A stretch of 64,000 nt of DNA, taken from assembly GCF_003628125.1 (NCBI RefSeq), contig NZ_RBZU01000008.1:242676-306675 (forward strand). Direction: 5' to 3'. Made by a program: the position numbers and the translations under genes. Below the pieces are notes generated by a model. The model did no database searches and was not told where the DNA came from. It was given only the letters and a program-made list of their open reading frames with translations. This document shows positions 43,025-51,208 of the stretch, piece after piece; the stretch's first letter is position 1; the number at the start of each line of letters is the position of its first letter. The DNA comes from Pararobbsia silviterrae. GTDB taxonomy: Bacteria; Pseudomonadota; Gammaproteobacteria; Burkholderiales; Burkholderiaceae.

Positions 43025-44447
43025 CCTGACTCTACCCGCCGCGCCGCCATCGTCGGACGCGGCGCTCCCGCAGCGCTGGCACACGTCGACATTCCGGCTG
43101 CTGACCGCGTATTCCCTGCTGTTTTCCCTGACCGTCGTCGCGATTCTCGGCGTGTTCATGTGGCGCGCGACCGCGGTCATGTCCGATCAGATCGATCGCA
43201 CGCTCTATTGGGAAGCGCATTACTACGTGAGGCTCAACGCGTCCGACATCGAGTCGGCGATCAACCGGCGCGTCGCGCAGCAGCAGGAGCACTACCGGTC
43301 GAGCTTCTTCGGCGTGTTCGATGCGCATGGCGCGCATCTCGCGGGCGACATTCGCACGTTCCCGCAGAATCTGCGCATCGACGGCGTCGGGCATCGCGTC
43401 GATCCGGGCCTCGACGTCAGCGACGCATCGAGTCCCCGCACGCGCGCGCTCGCGGTGCGGCTGCCGGACTCGCGGGTCGTCGTCGTCGCGCGCGATGTCG
43501 GCCCGATCAAGGAGTTTCATGACGCGATCCGCGATACGCTCGTTTGGACCGGGCTGCTCGCGCTGGTCGCCGGCATGGGCGGCGGGTACGTCATGAGCGT
43601 GCGCCAGTTCCGGCGGATTCATGAAACCCAGCGCGTGATCGAGCAGATCGTCAACGGCAATCTCGATCGCCGATTGCCGACGGGCGGGCGCGACGAGCTC
43701 GACATGCTCGCGCATCTCGTCAATCACATGCTCGAACGCATCGGGCGGCTGATGGCCGAGGTCAAGGGCGCGTGCGACGGCGTCGCGCACGATCTGCGCA
43801 CGCCGCTCGCGCACGTGCGCAAGACGCTGTCGCAGGCGCAGCATCGCGCCGCGCAATTGTCGGACCCGCCCGATGCGGAACTCACGGGTCTGATCCAATA
43901 CGCCGAAGCGAATACCGACGCGTTGCTCGAACGTTTTCGCGCGATGCTGCGGATTTCCGAAATCGAGTCGATGCGCCGCCGCGGCGAATTCGACCAGTTC
44001 GCCTTGCGTCCCTTGCTTGCGGATCTCGAAGACCTCTATCGGCCGCTGGCCGAGGACAAGGGCATCGCATTTTCGAGCGATATCGGCGAAACGGACGACC
44101 TCGTCATTCATGGCGATCGCGCCTTGCTGTTCGAAGCATTGAGCAATCTGCTCGACAACGCGATCAAGTTTACTAAGCAGGGCGGCGTCAAGCTCGAGCT
44201 GTCCGCGACGCAGGCGGGCCCGCGCATCGAGGTGCGCGATACGGGCATCGGCATCGCGGAATCCGAACGCGACGCGGTGCTCCAGCGCTTCTATCGCTCC
44301 GAAGGCAGCCGGCATATCGCGGGCTCGGGTCTCGGTCTGTCGATCGTGTCCGCGGTCGTCGGGCTCCACGACTTCGGACTCGCGATCGAATCGGCGAACC
44401 CCGGCACGCGGATCCGGCTCGATTGCTGGAAGCGCGCGCTCGTCTAG
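43017..44447 (+). CDS. Sensor histidine kinase 2
   Basis: The 476-residue kinase has helices near 26-50 and 175-195, a periplasmic sensor of about 120 residues, HAMP, His258 in GVAHDLRTPLAHV, the N-box NLLDNAIKF, and ATP-binding DTGIGI and GSGLGLS motifs. It begins with TTG eight bases before the regulator stop, exactly as in pair 1. The sensor domain is alignable with kinase 1 around DIRTFP/DIRTMP, so the signal may be related. Confidence 0.93.
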   Translation: MNSLTLPAAPPSSDAALPQRWHTSTFRLLTAYSLLFSLTVVAILGVFMWRATAVMSDQIDRTLYWEAHYYVRLNASDIESAINRRVAQQQEHYRSSFFGVFDAHGAHLAGDIRTFPQNLRIDGVGHRVDPGLDVSDASSPRTRALAVRLPDSRVVVVARDVGPIKEFHDAIRDTLVWTGLLALVAGMGGGYVMSVRQFRRIHETQRVIEQIVNGNLDRRLPTGGRDELDMLAHLVNHMLERIGRLMAEVKGACDGVAHDLRTPLAHVRKTLSQAQHRAAQLSDPPDAELTGLIQYAEANTDALLERFRAMLRISEIESMRRRGEFDQFALRPLLADLEDLYRPLAEDKGIAFSSDIGETDDLVIHGDRALLFEALSNLLDNAIKFTKQGGVKLELSATQAGPRIEVRDTGIGIAESERDAVLQRFYRSEGSRHIAGSGLGLSIVSAVVGLHDFGLAIESANPGTRIRLDCWKRALV

Positions 44448-44559
44448 GGACACGCCCGAACACGCATGGCGACACCCGCCTGACTGTTTCTCGCTCCATT
44501 CATGCGAGCGCGCCGCGCCGAGTGTGCGCGCTCGACGATATTCGACCCGGACACGATCG

Positions 44560-45294
44560 ATGCGAATTCTGCTGATCGCAGCCGATAGCGTGCAGACACG
44601 CTATCTGAGCAAGGCGCTGACCGAGGCGGCGCATAGCCTCGAATGCCAGACTGAATGGCGCGACGCGATATTCGTCGCATCGAGCGAGCGTTTTGACGCC
44701 GTCGTGCTGCATGCGAACGCGTTCGAGGACATCGCGAATGCCGACATCGTGTCGAGCGTGCGCGAACTCGCGGGCCACACGCGCGGCGCGACGCTGGCCG
44801 TCATCGCGGATCTGCCCGATCCCGCCGTCCGATCCGAATTGCTCTGGCTTGGCGTGGATGCCTGCTTTACGCGCCAGTTCTCGTTCATGGAGCTCCATGA
44901 ACGCCTGCGGCGTCTCGACGCATTGCGCATCAAACGGCGCGACGGCGCGCCGCGCGCACCCGGAGAGACGTCGCGCGACACGACCGACGACACCCTCAAA
45001 CTCGATGCATCCGCTCGCGCGGCCGTACAGGGCGACCGACGCGCGGCACTCTCGCGCCACGAATTCATGGTGCTCGAATGCTTGCTGCGCGCGCGCGAAG
45101 CGACGATGGAACGCGCTGAAATGACGCGGTATGCATGGCCCGACAAGGACGAGATCAACCCGGCCGGCGTCAATCTTGTGATTTCGCACTTGCGCAAAAA
45201 GCTCGATGCCGCCTGCTTCGATGTCCGTATCGAGACGGTCGCGGGCGTCGGTTACCGGCTCGTGACGTCGCGCGCAATGCAGCGCGCGTGCTAA
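44560..45294 (+). CDS. Orphan response regulator with degenerate receiver
   Basis: The 244-residue protein has the OmpR-type layout: a receiver-like domain and a winged helix (SRHEFMVLECLLRAREATMERAEMTR to NLVISHLRKKLDA to VAGVGYRLV). The receiver lacks the phosphorylation chemistry. The acidic pair is AAD at 7-9, the acceptor Asp is His51 in VVLHAN, and the conserved Lys is Arg in FTRQF. It therefore cannot be phosphorylated in the usual way and may act constitutively or through protein partners. It follows pair 2 with no kinase of its own, and a DUF4148 gene comes next. Confidence 0.85.
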   Translation: MRILLIAADSVQTRYLSKALTEAAHSLECQTEWRDAIFVASSERFDAVVLHANAFEDIANADIVSSVRELAGHTRGATLAVIADLPDPAVRSELLWLGVDACFTRQFSFMELHERLRRLDALRIKRRDGAPRAPGETSRDTTDDTLKLDASARAAVQGDRRAALSRHEFMVLECLLRAREATMERAEMTRYAWPDKDEINPAGVNLVISHLRKKLDAACFDVRIETVAGVGYRLVTSRAMQRAC

Positions 45295-45410
45295 ACAATC
45301 CTTCATGCTGAATATGCCGGGCTGCTAGCCGGGGGTCCTTAACCTGTTCACTGACCGCATCGCCTGTCATTTCGACGACGACGGCATCGATAGAAGACAG
45401 AGGACTCGAT

Positions 45411-45665
45411 ATGAAAACCTTGACGATCGCGTGCATCGCATTCGGTATGTTGGCCGCGGGCCAGACCATGGCTCAGGCCGCTGATTCGACGCAAGGCGCG
45501 GCACCGGCGCAGAGCGCAACGGCGCCGACGACGCAGGTCTCGATGGTGGCCGACGCAGGCGTCGCCCAACCCGAAACGCGCGCACAGGTCTATCAGGATC
45601 TCGTGCATTCGGAACACGACGGGCAGATCAAGCAGCTCAATTCGACGATTTACGCGCACCATTGA
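45411..45665 (+). CDS. DUF4148 periplasmic protein, copy 2
   Basis: This 84-residue protein has a signal peptide (TIACIAFGMLAAGQTMAQA) and the DUF4148 end motif TRAQVYQDLVHSEHDGQIKQLNSTIY, clearly related to copy 1 at 28878-29138. AGAGGA precedes the ATG. It lies about 115 bases after the degenerate regulator gene and may be its target. Function of the family is unknown. Confidence 0.85.
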   Translation: MKTLTIACIAFGMLAAGQTMAQAADSTQGAAPAQSATAPTTQVSMVADAGVAQPETRAQVYQDLVHSEHDGQIKQLNSTIYAHH

Positions 45666-46374
45666 GCGCCGCGCACCGGCCGGACACTGTTCCCGGCCGA
45701 GTGTCGCGCGCCGATCCTGCCGTGCACCGGATCGCGAGTCGGCCTCGTTCGACGCATCCCGGTGATACCGGCCCGAAGTCCTTTTTTCCCCTCCGCTTTC
45801 ACTATCGTTCGCTTTGCACGCGAAGCGACTGGAACCGATCCGACGCGATGCGTTCGCGCGGATGCACACCACGCCTGCCTCGATGAGGTGCCGCACCGTC
45901 GCGCGATGCGCGATGTCCCACCGTGCGTCGTCTGTCCTATATTCCCCGCAAAGACTCACCGAATCGCGTTAGCGCACGTATCTGGAGAACGTATCCGGAA
46001 CGTGTTCTGCATGCATACGATATGCATACGGATGCGCATGCCGCGAGTCGGATCGGCGTGTGCCGACGTGCCCTTCAAGTTCGAAAACGCGTTGCCGTTA
46101 ACAGTTTGGACCTTCAGGCATGCATTCAACGCCTGCGGGTTGCGATGCATGCGTCGTACGACAGAGCGGATAAAAAAGCTGCAAAAAGCGCTGTTTTGAT
46201 CGGTATGCGCTGAAAAGTGGGACCCTGTACCCCACTTTGAATAAAAAAAGCGTCGTCTCGGGGTCAAGAGATGATGCGCGGCGCAGCGTTTCCGCTATTA
46301 TTTTGCCCAGCGCAACGCGTGGCCGGGGTTCGGCGACACAGCGCGCTCGTTCAACTCATCAAATTCATTTCCAT
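45666..46374. other. Gene-free stretch before the HU/H1-like gene
   Basis: About 700 bases have no supported gene. A short inverted repeat (CGGCCGG and CCGGCCG) near 45677-45699 may end the DUF4148 transcript. A T-run with flanking C residues occurs at 45782-45790. Around 46005-46050, short GCATACG/GCATGC repeats occur. An 8-bp perfect hairpin is at 46214-46238. The part just upstream of the HU/H1 gene is moderately AT-rich and probably carries its promoter. Confidence 0.45.
46214..46238. repeat. Inverted repeat upstream of HU/H1-like gene
   Basis: Arms AAAGTGGG and CCCACTTT flank a nine-base centre and are followed by GAATAAAAAAAG. It could be a terminator-like structure or the remnant of a mobile-element end. 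There is no transposase nearby. Confidence 0.5.
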
Positions 46375-46833
46375 ATGGCGACCAAATCTACTGCGACTGC
46401 TGCAAAGAAGGCTCCTGCCAAGAAGGCCGCTCCGGCCAAGAAGGCAGTGCCCGCTAAGAAGGCTGCTGCTCCGAAGGCGGCTGCTCCGAAGGCTGCCGCT
46501 GCAGCTCCGGCAGCACCGAAGCCGCTCAAGGATGTGTTCAACAAGTCGAGCCTCACGAGCCACCTCGTCGAGCAAACGCAACTTGAGCCGAAGGTCGTGA
46601 AGCTGGTGCTCGCGCATCTCGAAGCGACGGTGCTCGGCGCGGTGCATAAGAAGGGTGCGGGCGAGTTCACGCTGCCGGGTCTGCTGAAGGTCACGGTTCA
46701 GCAAGTGCCGGCCAAGAAGAAGCGCTTCGGCAAGGATCCGTTCACGGGCCAAGAGCGCTGGTTCCCGGCGAAGCCCGCGAGCGTCAAGGTCAAGGTCCGT
46801 CCGCTGAAGAAGCTCAAGGACTCGGCAGCCTGA
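46375..46833 (+). CDS. HU-family nucleoid protein with histone-H1-like tail
   Basis: The 152-residue protein has a Lys/Ala/Pro-rich N-terminal tail (about residues 1-50, repeats of the AKKA and APKA type), like histone H1 and the Bordetella BpH-type proteins. An HU-like DNA-binding domain (about 52-145) follows, with FTLPGLLKVTVQQVPAKKKRFGKDPFTGQ. It should compact DNA and affect global expression. The tail is encoded by short imperfect repeats prone to length variation. No clear ribosome site lies before the ATG. A strong terminator follows. Confidence 0.9.
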   Translation: MATKSTATAAKKAPAKKAAPAKKAVPAKKAAAPKAAAPKAAAAAPAAPKPLKDVFNKSSLTSHLVEQTQLEPKVVKLVLAHLEATVLGAVHKKGAGEFTLPGLLKVTVQQVPAKKKRFGKDPFTGQERWFPAKPASVKVKVRPLKKLKDSAA

Positions 46834-46885
46834 GTGCCATGATGTAACGCAGGCCCAAGCCCGAAGTCAGCGGCAAAAGGCTGGA

Positions 46886-46927
46886 ATGGCCGCCGGATTC
46901 ACGAATCGAATCCGGCGGCCATTTTTA
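46886..46927 (+). terminator. Intrinsic terminator after HU/H1-like gene
   Basis: A perfect 15-bp stem (46886-46900 with 46908-46922) and seven-base loop are followed by a T-run. It may also act for the convergent gene on the minus strand. Confidence 0.93.
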
Positions 46928-46952
46928 TTGCATCTGCGATGAAGCCGTCGGT

Positions 46953-47372
46953 TTATTTGCGCGAGAGGATCGCGAGCATCTCGACGAGCCATTGCGGCGA
47001 GCACGTAAACGGGACCCAACCGAAGCCCGTATGGCGCAGCATCATGAGCTTGGTGCCGTTCGGACCGGACTGCGATGCGATGATCGGATCCTGTGTCGCC
47101 GCAAACGTCTTGCCCGGCGCGACCTGATGCGGAACCTCGGGCGTCATCGTCGCGCGCACTTGCGCGAGTTGATCGATGAGCGCCGAGACGTCGTGCGGTC
47201 CGAGCGCGATGGTCTGGCCGCCGATCGTCATCGTGATGACGTTTTGTTGCGGACGCGCAAGTTCGAGCGTCGGTGGGGTCGACGGCGGCGGCGACGCATC
47301 GGCGGGCTTGCCGTCGGACGAGAGGTCGCTGACGCGCTGTGCGAGTTCGTCGAGTTGCGACTGAATATCCAT
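46953..47372 (-). CDS. Unnamed paralogous family protein B
   Basis: This protein of about 139 residues begins with a possible coiled coil (DIQSQLDELAQRVSDLSS), has a Pro/Ser linker, and then a domain shared with protein A (32663-33055): VSALIDQLAQVRATMTP, a KTF.A..DP segment and MMLRHTGFGW. The first 45 residues are absent from protein A. An in-frame ATG at 47399 would add nine residues. No signal peptide. Divergent from a LysR gene. Function unknown. Confidence 0.7.
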   Translation of the reverse strand: MDIQSQLDELAQRVSDLSSDGKPADASPPPSTPPTLELARPQQNVITMTIGGQTIALGPHDVSALIDQLAQVRATMTPEVPHQVAPGKTFAATQDPIIASQSGPNGTKLMMLRHTGFGWVPFTCSPQWLVEMLAILSRK

Positions 47373-47495
47373 ATGAGCGTGTTCCGTACGACGAGACATA
47401 AGTCCGCGATTCTACCCGCATGCGCCGCCGCGCTTGCGTAACAGGATGTACGGGTCGCGTGCGCGCGCGGACTCGCGTTTTCGACAGGGCTCAGC

Positions 47496-48431
47496 ATGGA
47501 TCGATTGCAGGCGATGACGACGTTCGTGGCGGTCGCCGAGACCGGCGGTTTCGCATCGGCCGCGCGCAAGCTCGCGGTCTCGCCGTCGGTCGTGAGTCGT
47601 GTCGTGACCGAACTTGAAACCCATCTCGGCGTGCGTCTGCTGACGCGCACGACGCGCGTCGTGCGGCTCACCGATGCCGGAAGTGCCTATTTCGAGGACT
47701 GCCGGCGCATTCTGTCCGAGATCGACGATGCCGAACTCTCGGCCGCGGGCACGCATGGCTCGCCGCGCGGCCAGCTCGTCATCACGGCGCCGACCCTGTT
47801 CGGCCGCATGCACGTGATGCCCGTCGTCACGGCGTACCTGTCGCGCTATCCCGATGTCGACGCGCATTGCTGGTTCGTCGATCGCGTCGTCAATATGGTC
47901 GAGGAGGGTATCGATGTCGCGATCCGCATCGGTCCGCTCGCGAACTCGACGTTGCAGGCGGTGCGTGTCGGCGAGGTGCGGCGCCTGCTCGTCGCATCGC
48001 CCGAGTATCTCGCGCGCATGGGCGTGCCGACGCGTCCGGAGGACTTGCATGCGCATCAGGCGATCCTCACATCGGGAAGTTCGGCGCCGAGCGAGTGGCG
48101 CTTCGGCGGCGACGCGCATTTCATGACGACGCCGATCCGCGCGCGACTCACGGCGACGACCAATGATGCGACGATCGCCGCGGCCGAATCGGGCTTCGGC
48201 ATTGCGCGCGCGTTGTCGTATCAGGTCGTCGACGCGATCCGCGCGGGTCGTTTGCGCATCGTGCTCGCCGAATTCGCCGAGCCCGCGGTGCCGATTCACG
48301 TCGTCCATCGCGAAGGACGCCATGCCGCGCGCAAGGTCCGCGCGTTTCTCGATATGGCGATCGACGCGCTGCGATCGAATCCCGCGTTGAACGATGCGAG
48401 CACGCTCGAGCAGCGCCCGCCCTTGACTTGA
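47496..48431 (+). CDS. LysR-family transcriptional regulator 1
   Basis: The 311-residue regulator has an N-terminal helix-turn-helix (FASAARKLAVSPSVVSRVVTELE at about 20-42) and a substrate-binding-type effector domain beginning near residue 90 (GQLVITAPTLFGRMHVMP). It is of the LysR branch with VNMVEEGIDVAIRIG in the effector domain. Its 3' end overlaps the -35 box of the following carbamoyltransferase gene, so the two are adjacent but probably separate units. It is a candidate regulator for that locus. Confidence 0.9.
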   Translation: MDRLQAMTTFVAVAETGGFASAARKLAVSPSVVSRVVTELETHLGVRLLTRTTRVVRLTDAGSAYFEDCRRILSEIDDAELSAAGTHGSPRGQLVITAPTLFGRMHVMPVVTAYLSRYPDVDAHCWFVDRVVNMVEEGIDVAIRIGPLANSTLQAVRVGEVRRLLVASPEYLARMGVPTRPEDLHAHQAILTSGSSAPSEWRFGGDAHFMTTPIRARLTATTNDATIAAAESGFGIARALSYQVVDAIRAGRLRIVLAEFAEPAVPIHVVHREGRHAARKVRAFLDMAIDALRSNPALNDASTLEQRPPLT

Positions 48432-48450
48432 TTGGTCGAATTGATACTAT
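48423..48450 (+). promoter_or_regulatory. Sigma-70-type promoter for the carbamoyltransferase gene
   Basis: TTGACT at 48423-48428, a 16-base spacer, and TACTAT at 48445-48450 form a good housekeeping promoter. The -35 lies in the last codons of the LysR gene. The start codon of the enzyme is 34 bases past the -10. Confidence 0.7.
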
Positions 48451-48464
48451 ACGCGGCGCGTATA
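48448..48464. promoter_or_regulatory. Palindrome overlapping the -10 box
   Basis: TATACGC, GGC, GCGTATA is a perfect 17-bp inverted repeat that overlaps the end of the -10 box and the expected transcription start. Its position fits a repressor operator, possibly for a LysR regulator here or for the enzyme's own N-terminal domain. Confidence 0.5.
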
Positions 48465-48483
48465 TATTCGATCGGGTGATTCC

Positions 48484-49776
48484 ATGGGCGCTCCTCAACA
48501 AGTTTTCCTTCGCGACGCGATGCGGCGTCTGAACATGACGCGCGACGCGTTTTCGAGTCGCATCGGCGTATCGCGCAGAGCGCTCGATACCTGGCTGCTG
48601 CCCGAGGACTCGCAGGAATGCCGCGCGATGCCCGAGATCGTCGAACGCTTCGTGACCGAGATTCTCGGCAGCGACGATGCGACAGCGAAGGCTACGCAAA
48701 GCGTATATTTCGCGCCGACGTCGACGCAGATCCTATTCGAAGGCCGTCCTCAATTGATCTCGGTCGATCAGTTCTCGCGCGACTCGGTCGAAGCGCTGTT
48801 TCGCGTGGCCGACGTCATGCAGCCGATAGCGCGGCGCCAGAAGATCTCGCGCGTTCTCGAAGGCGCGGTGCTCGGCAATCTGTTCTTCGAAGCGAGCACG
48901 CGTACGCGCGTGAGTTTCGGCGCGGCATTCTGCCGGCTCGGCGGTTCGGTCTGCGACACGACGGGGTTCACGTTCTCGTCGATGGCCAAGGGCGAGTCGA
49001 TCTACGACACGAGCCGCGTGATGGCGGGCTATGTCGATGCGCTCGTCGTCCGGCATCCCGAGCAAGGCGCGGTGGCCGAGTTCGCGCGCGCGACGCACGT
49101 GCCCGTCATCAACGGCGGCGACGGGCCCGGCGAGCATCCGAGTCAGGCCTTGCTCGATCTCTATACGATCCAGCGCGAGTTTTCGCGGCTCGGCAAGATC
49201 GTCGACGGCGCGCATATCGCGTTCGTCGGCGACCTCAAATACGGACGCACCGTGCATTCGTTGAGCAAGCTGCTCGCGTTGTATCGCGGACTCAAGCTGA
49301 CGCTCATCGCGCCGCGCGGGCTTGAAATGCCGACGTATATCCTCGACCAGATCTCGCGCAACGGACACGTCGTCGAGCAGACGCCGAATCTCGTCGAAGG
49401 GTTGCGCGGGGCCGACGTCGTCTACGCGACACGGATCCAGAAAGAACGCTTCGCCGACGAATCGATCGAGGGCTATACGCCCGACTTCCAGATCAATCAG
49501 GCCTTGCTCGATCGCGCGTGCGGCCGCGATACGCTGCTCATGCATCCGCTGCCGCGCGACAGCCGCCCGGGCGCGAACGATTTGAGCACCGATCTGAACC
49601 ACGATCCGCGCCTCGCGATCTTCCGCCAGACCGATAACGGCATTCCGGTGCGCATGGCGTTGTTTGCCGTGCTGCTCGGCGTCGAATCCCAGGTTCAGCA
49701 TTCGATGCGCGATGCGACGTGGCGTCATCCCGCGTTTCTGGGTCCTGACGACGCGATCTTCGACGGCATCGATTAG
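48484..49776 (+). CDS. pyrB: Aspartate carbamoyltransferase with N-terminal HTH-like domain
   Basis: The 430-residue protein has about 65 N-terminal residues that read as a small helical domain with an HTH-like MTRDAFSSRIGVSRRALDTWL. A full transcarbamoylase follows. Carbamoyl-phosphate and aspartate-site residues are all present: ASTRTR, SMAKGES, VVRHPE, HPSQALLDLYT, KYGRTVHS, TRIQKERF, and HPLPRD. It should catalyse the first committed step of pyrimidine synthesis. The usual bacterial enzyme is about 310 residues, so the extension is notable, although extended forms are known in Burkholderia relatives from memory. The next gene is a pyrimidine-ring-type amidohydrolase. Confidence 0.88.
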   Translation: MGAPQQVFLRDAMRRLNMTRDAFSSRIGVSRRALDTWLLPEDSQECRAMPEIVERFVTEILGSDDATAKATQSVYFAPTSTQILFEGRPQLISVDQFSRDSVEALFRVADVMQPIARRQKISRVLEGAVLGNLFFEASTRTRVSFGAAFCRLGGSVCDTTGFTFSSMAKGESIYDTSRVMAGYVDALVVRHPEQGAVAEFARATHVPVINGGDGPGEHPSQALLDLYTIQREFSRLGKIVDGAHIAFVGDLKYGRTVHSLSKLLALYRGLKLTLIAPRGLEMPTYILDQISRNGHVVEQTPNLVEGLRGADVVYATRIQKERFADESIEGYTPDFQINQALLDRACGRDTLLMHPLPRDSRPGANDLSTDLNHDPRLAIFRQTDNGIPVRMALFAVLLGVESQVQHSMRDATWRHPAFLGPDDAIFDGID

Positions 49777-49893
49777 CGATCGGAACGGGCGTGCATGCGC
49801 GGACGCTCGCATGCCGAGCCGTGCGTTTCTTGCAGCAGTGAGCATTTGTTTTCGCGCTGGTCGATACGCGCGGGCGATTTCACAATCGGCTGC

Positions 49894-51042
49894 ATGACCA
49901 CCTTGCGCACTGTAAAAGTCCATCGCATCGGCACCGCCGGCCCCGACGACATCGAAGGGCTCCGGCGTGCGATCGACGATGGCGAGATCGACCCGAAAGG
50001 GATTGTCGCGATCCTCGGCAAGACCGAGGGGAACGGCTGCGTCAACGACTTCACGCGAGGCTACACGAGCCATGTGCTCAAGCACGCGCTCGCGTCATGG
50101 CGCGGCAGCGCGCCCGACGCGATCGCGCGCGATGTGGCGATCGTGATGTCGGGCGGCACCGAGGGCGGATTGTCGCCGCATCTGCTCGTGTTCGAAGTCG
50201 GCGCGATCGGCCTGGCGCCGTCCGAGGCAGTGTCTGTCGTGCCGTCGCTTGCCGTCGGCGTCGCGATGACGCGCGCGTTCGCGCCCGAGGAGATCGGGCG
50301 CATGCCGCAGGTGGAGGCCACGGCCGACGCCGTGCGGCGCGCGATGCAGGAGGCCGGCATCGAGTCCGCTCGCGACGTCCACTATGTGCAGGTCAAGTGC
50401 CCGTTGCTGACGAAGCAACGGATCGCCGATGCGCATCAACGCGGCCGATCCGTCGCGACCCTCGATACCTATCGCTCGATGGGCTATTCGCGCGGCGCCT
50501 CGGCGCTCGGCATCGGACTCGCCTTGGGCGAACTGCGCGCGGACCAGGTCTGCGACAGCGAGATCTGCAGCAACGCGGCGCTGTATTCGGGCGTCGCGAG
50601 CACGTCCGCGGGCATCGAGCTCATGGAGAACCAGATCCTTGTCGTCGGCAATAGCCCTCGATGGGGCGGCGATCTTGTCATCGGTCATGGCGTCATGCAG
50701 GACGCGATCGACACGGACGCCGTGTTCGACGCGCTCGCGCCCCTGACCCTGTCCGAGCCGGGGCGGCTCACGCGCGCGGAGCGCGAGCGCGTGGTCGCGG
50801 TGCTCGCCAAAGCCGAACCGTCGGCGAGCGGCGAGATACGCGGCCGGCGTCATACGATGCTCGACGACAGCGACATCCAGGCATCGCGGCACGCGCGCGC
50901 GCTGGTCGGCGGTGTGCTCGCGGGTGTTTTCGGCGATACGCAGCTCTTCGTCTCGGGCGGGGCCGAGCATCAGGGTCCCGACGGCGGCGGTCCGGTCGCC
51001 GTGATCGCGTCGCGCGCGCCGTCGCGTCTTGTCCCGCGCTGA
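49894..51042 (+). CDS. Ring-opening amidohydrolase (barbiturase/cyanuric acid hydrolase family)
   Basis: The 382-residue protein belongs to the rare AtzD/barbiturase family, which opens cyclic imide rings. The three-fold fold should supply paired Lys-Ser groups. Candidates are Lys43 (LGKTEGNG) with Ser86 (MSGGTEGG), Lys168 (VKCPLL) with Ser238 (ASTSAG), and Lys306 (AKAEPS) with Ser354 (VSGGAEHQGPDGGGP). These assignments are by pattern. Barbiturate, an intermediate of oxidative pyrimidine breakdown, is a better substrate guess than cyanurate because of the adjacent carbamoyltransferase gene. A downstream ureidomalonase gene was not seen. Confidence 0.9.
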   Translation: MTTLRTVKVHRIGTAGPDDIEGLRRAIDDGEIDPKGIVAILGKTEGNGCVNDFTRGYTSHVLKHALASWRGSAPDAIARDVAIVMSGGTEGGLSPHLLVFEVGAIGLAPSEAVSVVPSLAVGVAMTRAFAPEEIGRMPQVEATADAVRRAMQEAGIESARDVHYVQVKCPLLTKQRIADAHQRGRSVATLDTYRSMGYSRGASALGIGLALGELRADQVCDSEICSNAALYSGVASTSAGIELMENQILVVGNSPRWGGDLVIGHGVMQDAIDTDAVFDALAPLTLSEPGRLTRAERERVVAVLAKAEPSASGEIRGRRHTMLDDSDIQASRHARALVGGVLAGVFGDTQLFVSGGAEHQGPDGGGPVAVIASRAPSRLVPR

Positions 51043-51208
51043 CGCCGCGATATCCTGCTATCTTCATGAGCCCCGATGTCCGGGGGGCTCAAACGCGCAC
51101 GACAGTCCGCGGCGGGCGACGGCGTGGATCGATCGTCGCTGCCCGGTGCGATGTCGACGCGCCGCCTGCGCATCGCGCAGGCGCTTCGATGAGGACGAGA
51201 TCGCTCCG

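Noticed and set aside
45762..46199. 145-residue open frame in the gap before the HU/H1-like gene
   Set aside because: Cys/Arg-rich product without domain; gene-like codon use is not evident.
46214..46238. Possible IS-end remnant
   Set aside because: The inverted repeat is real, but there is no transposase or matching second end, so a mobile-element call is not supported.
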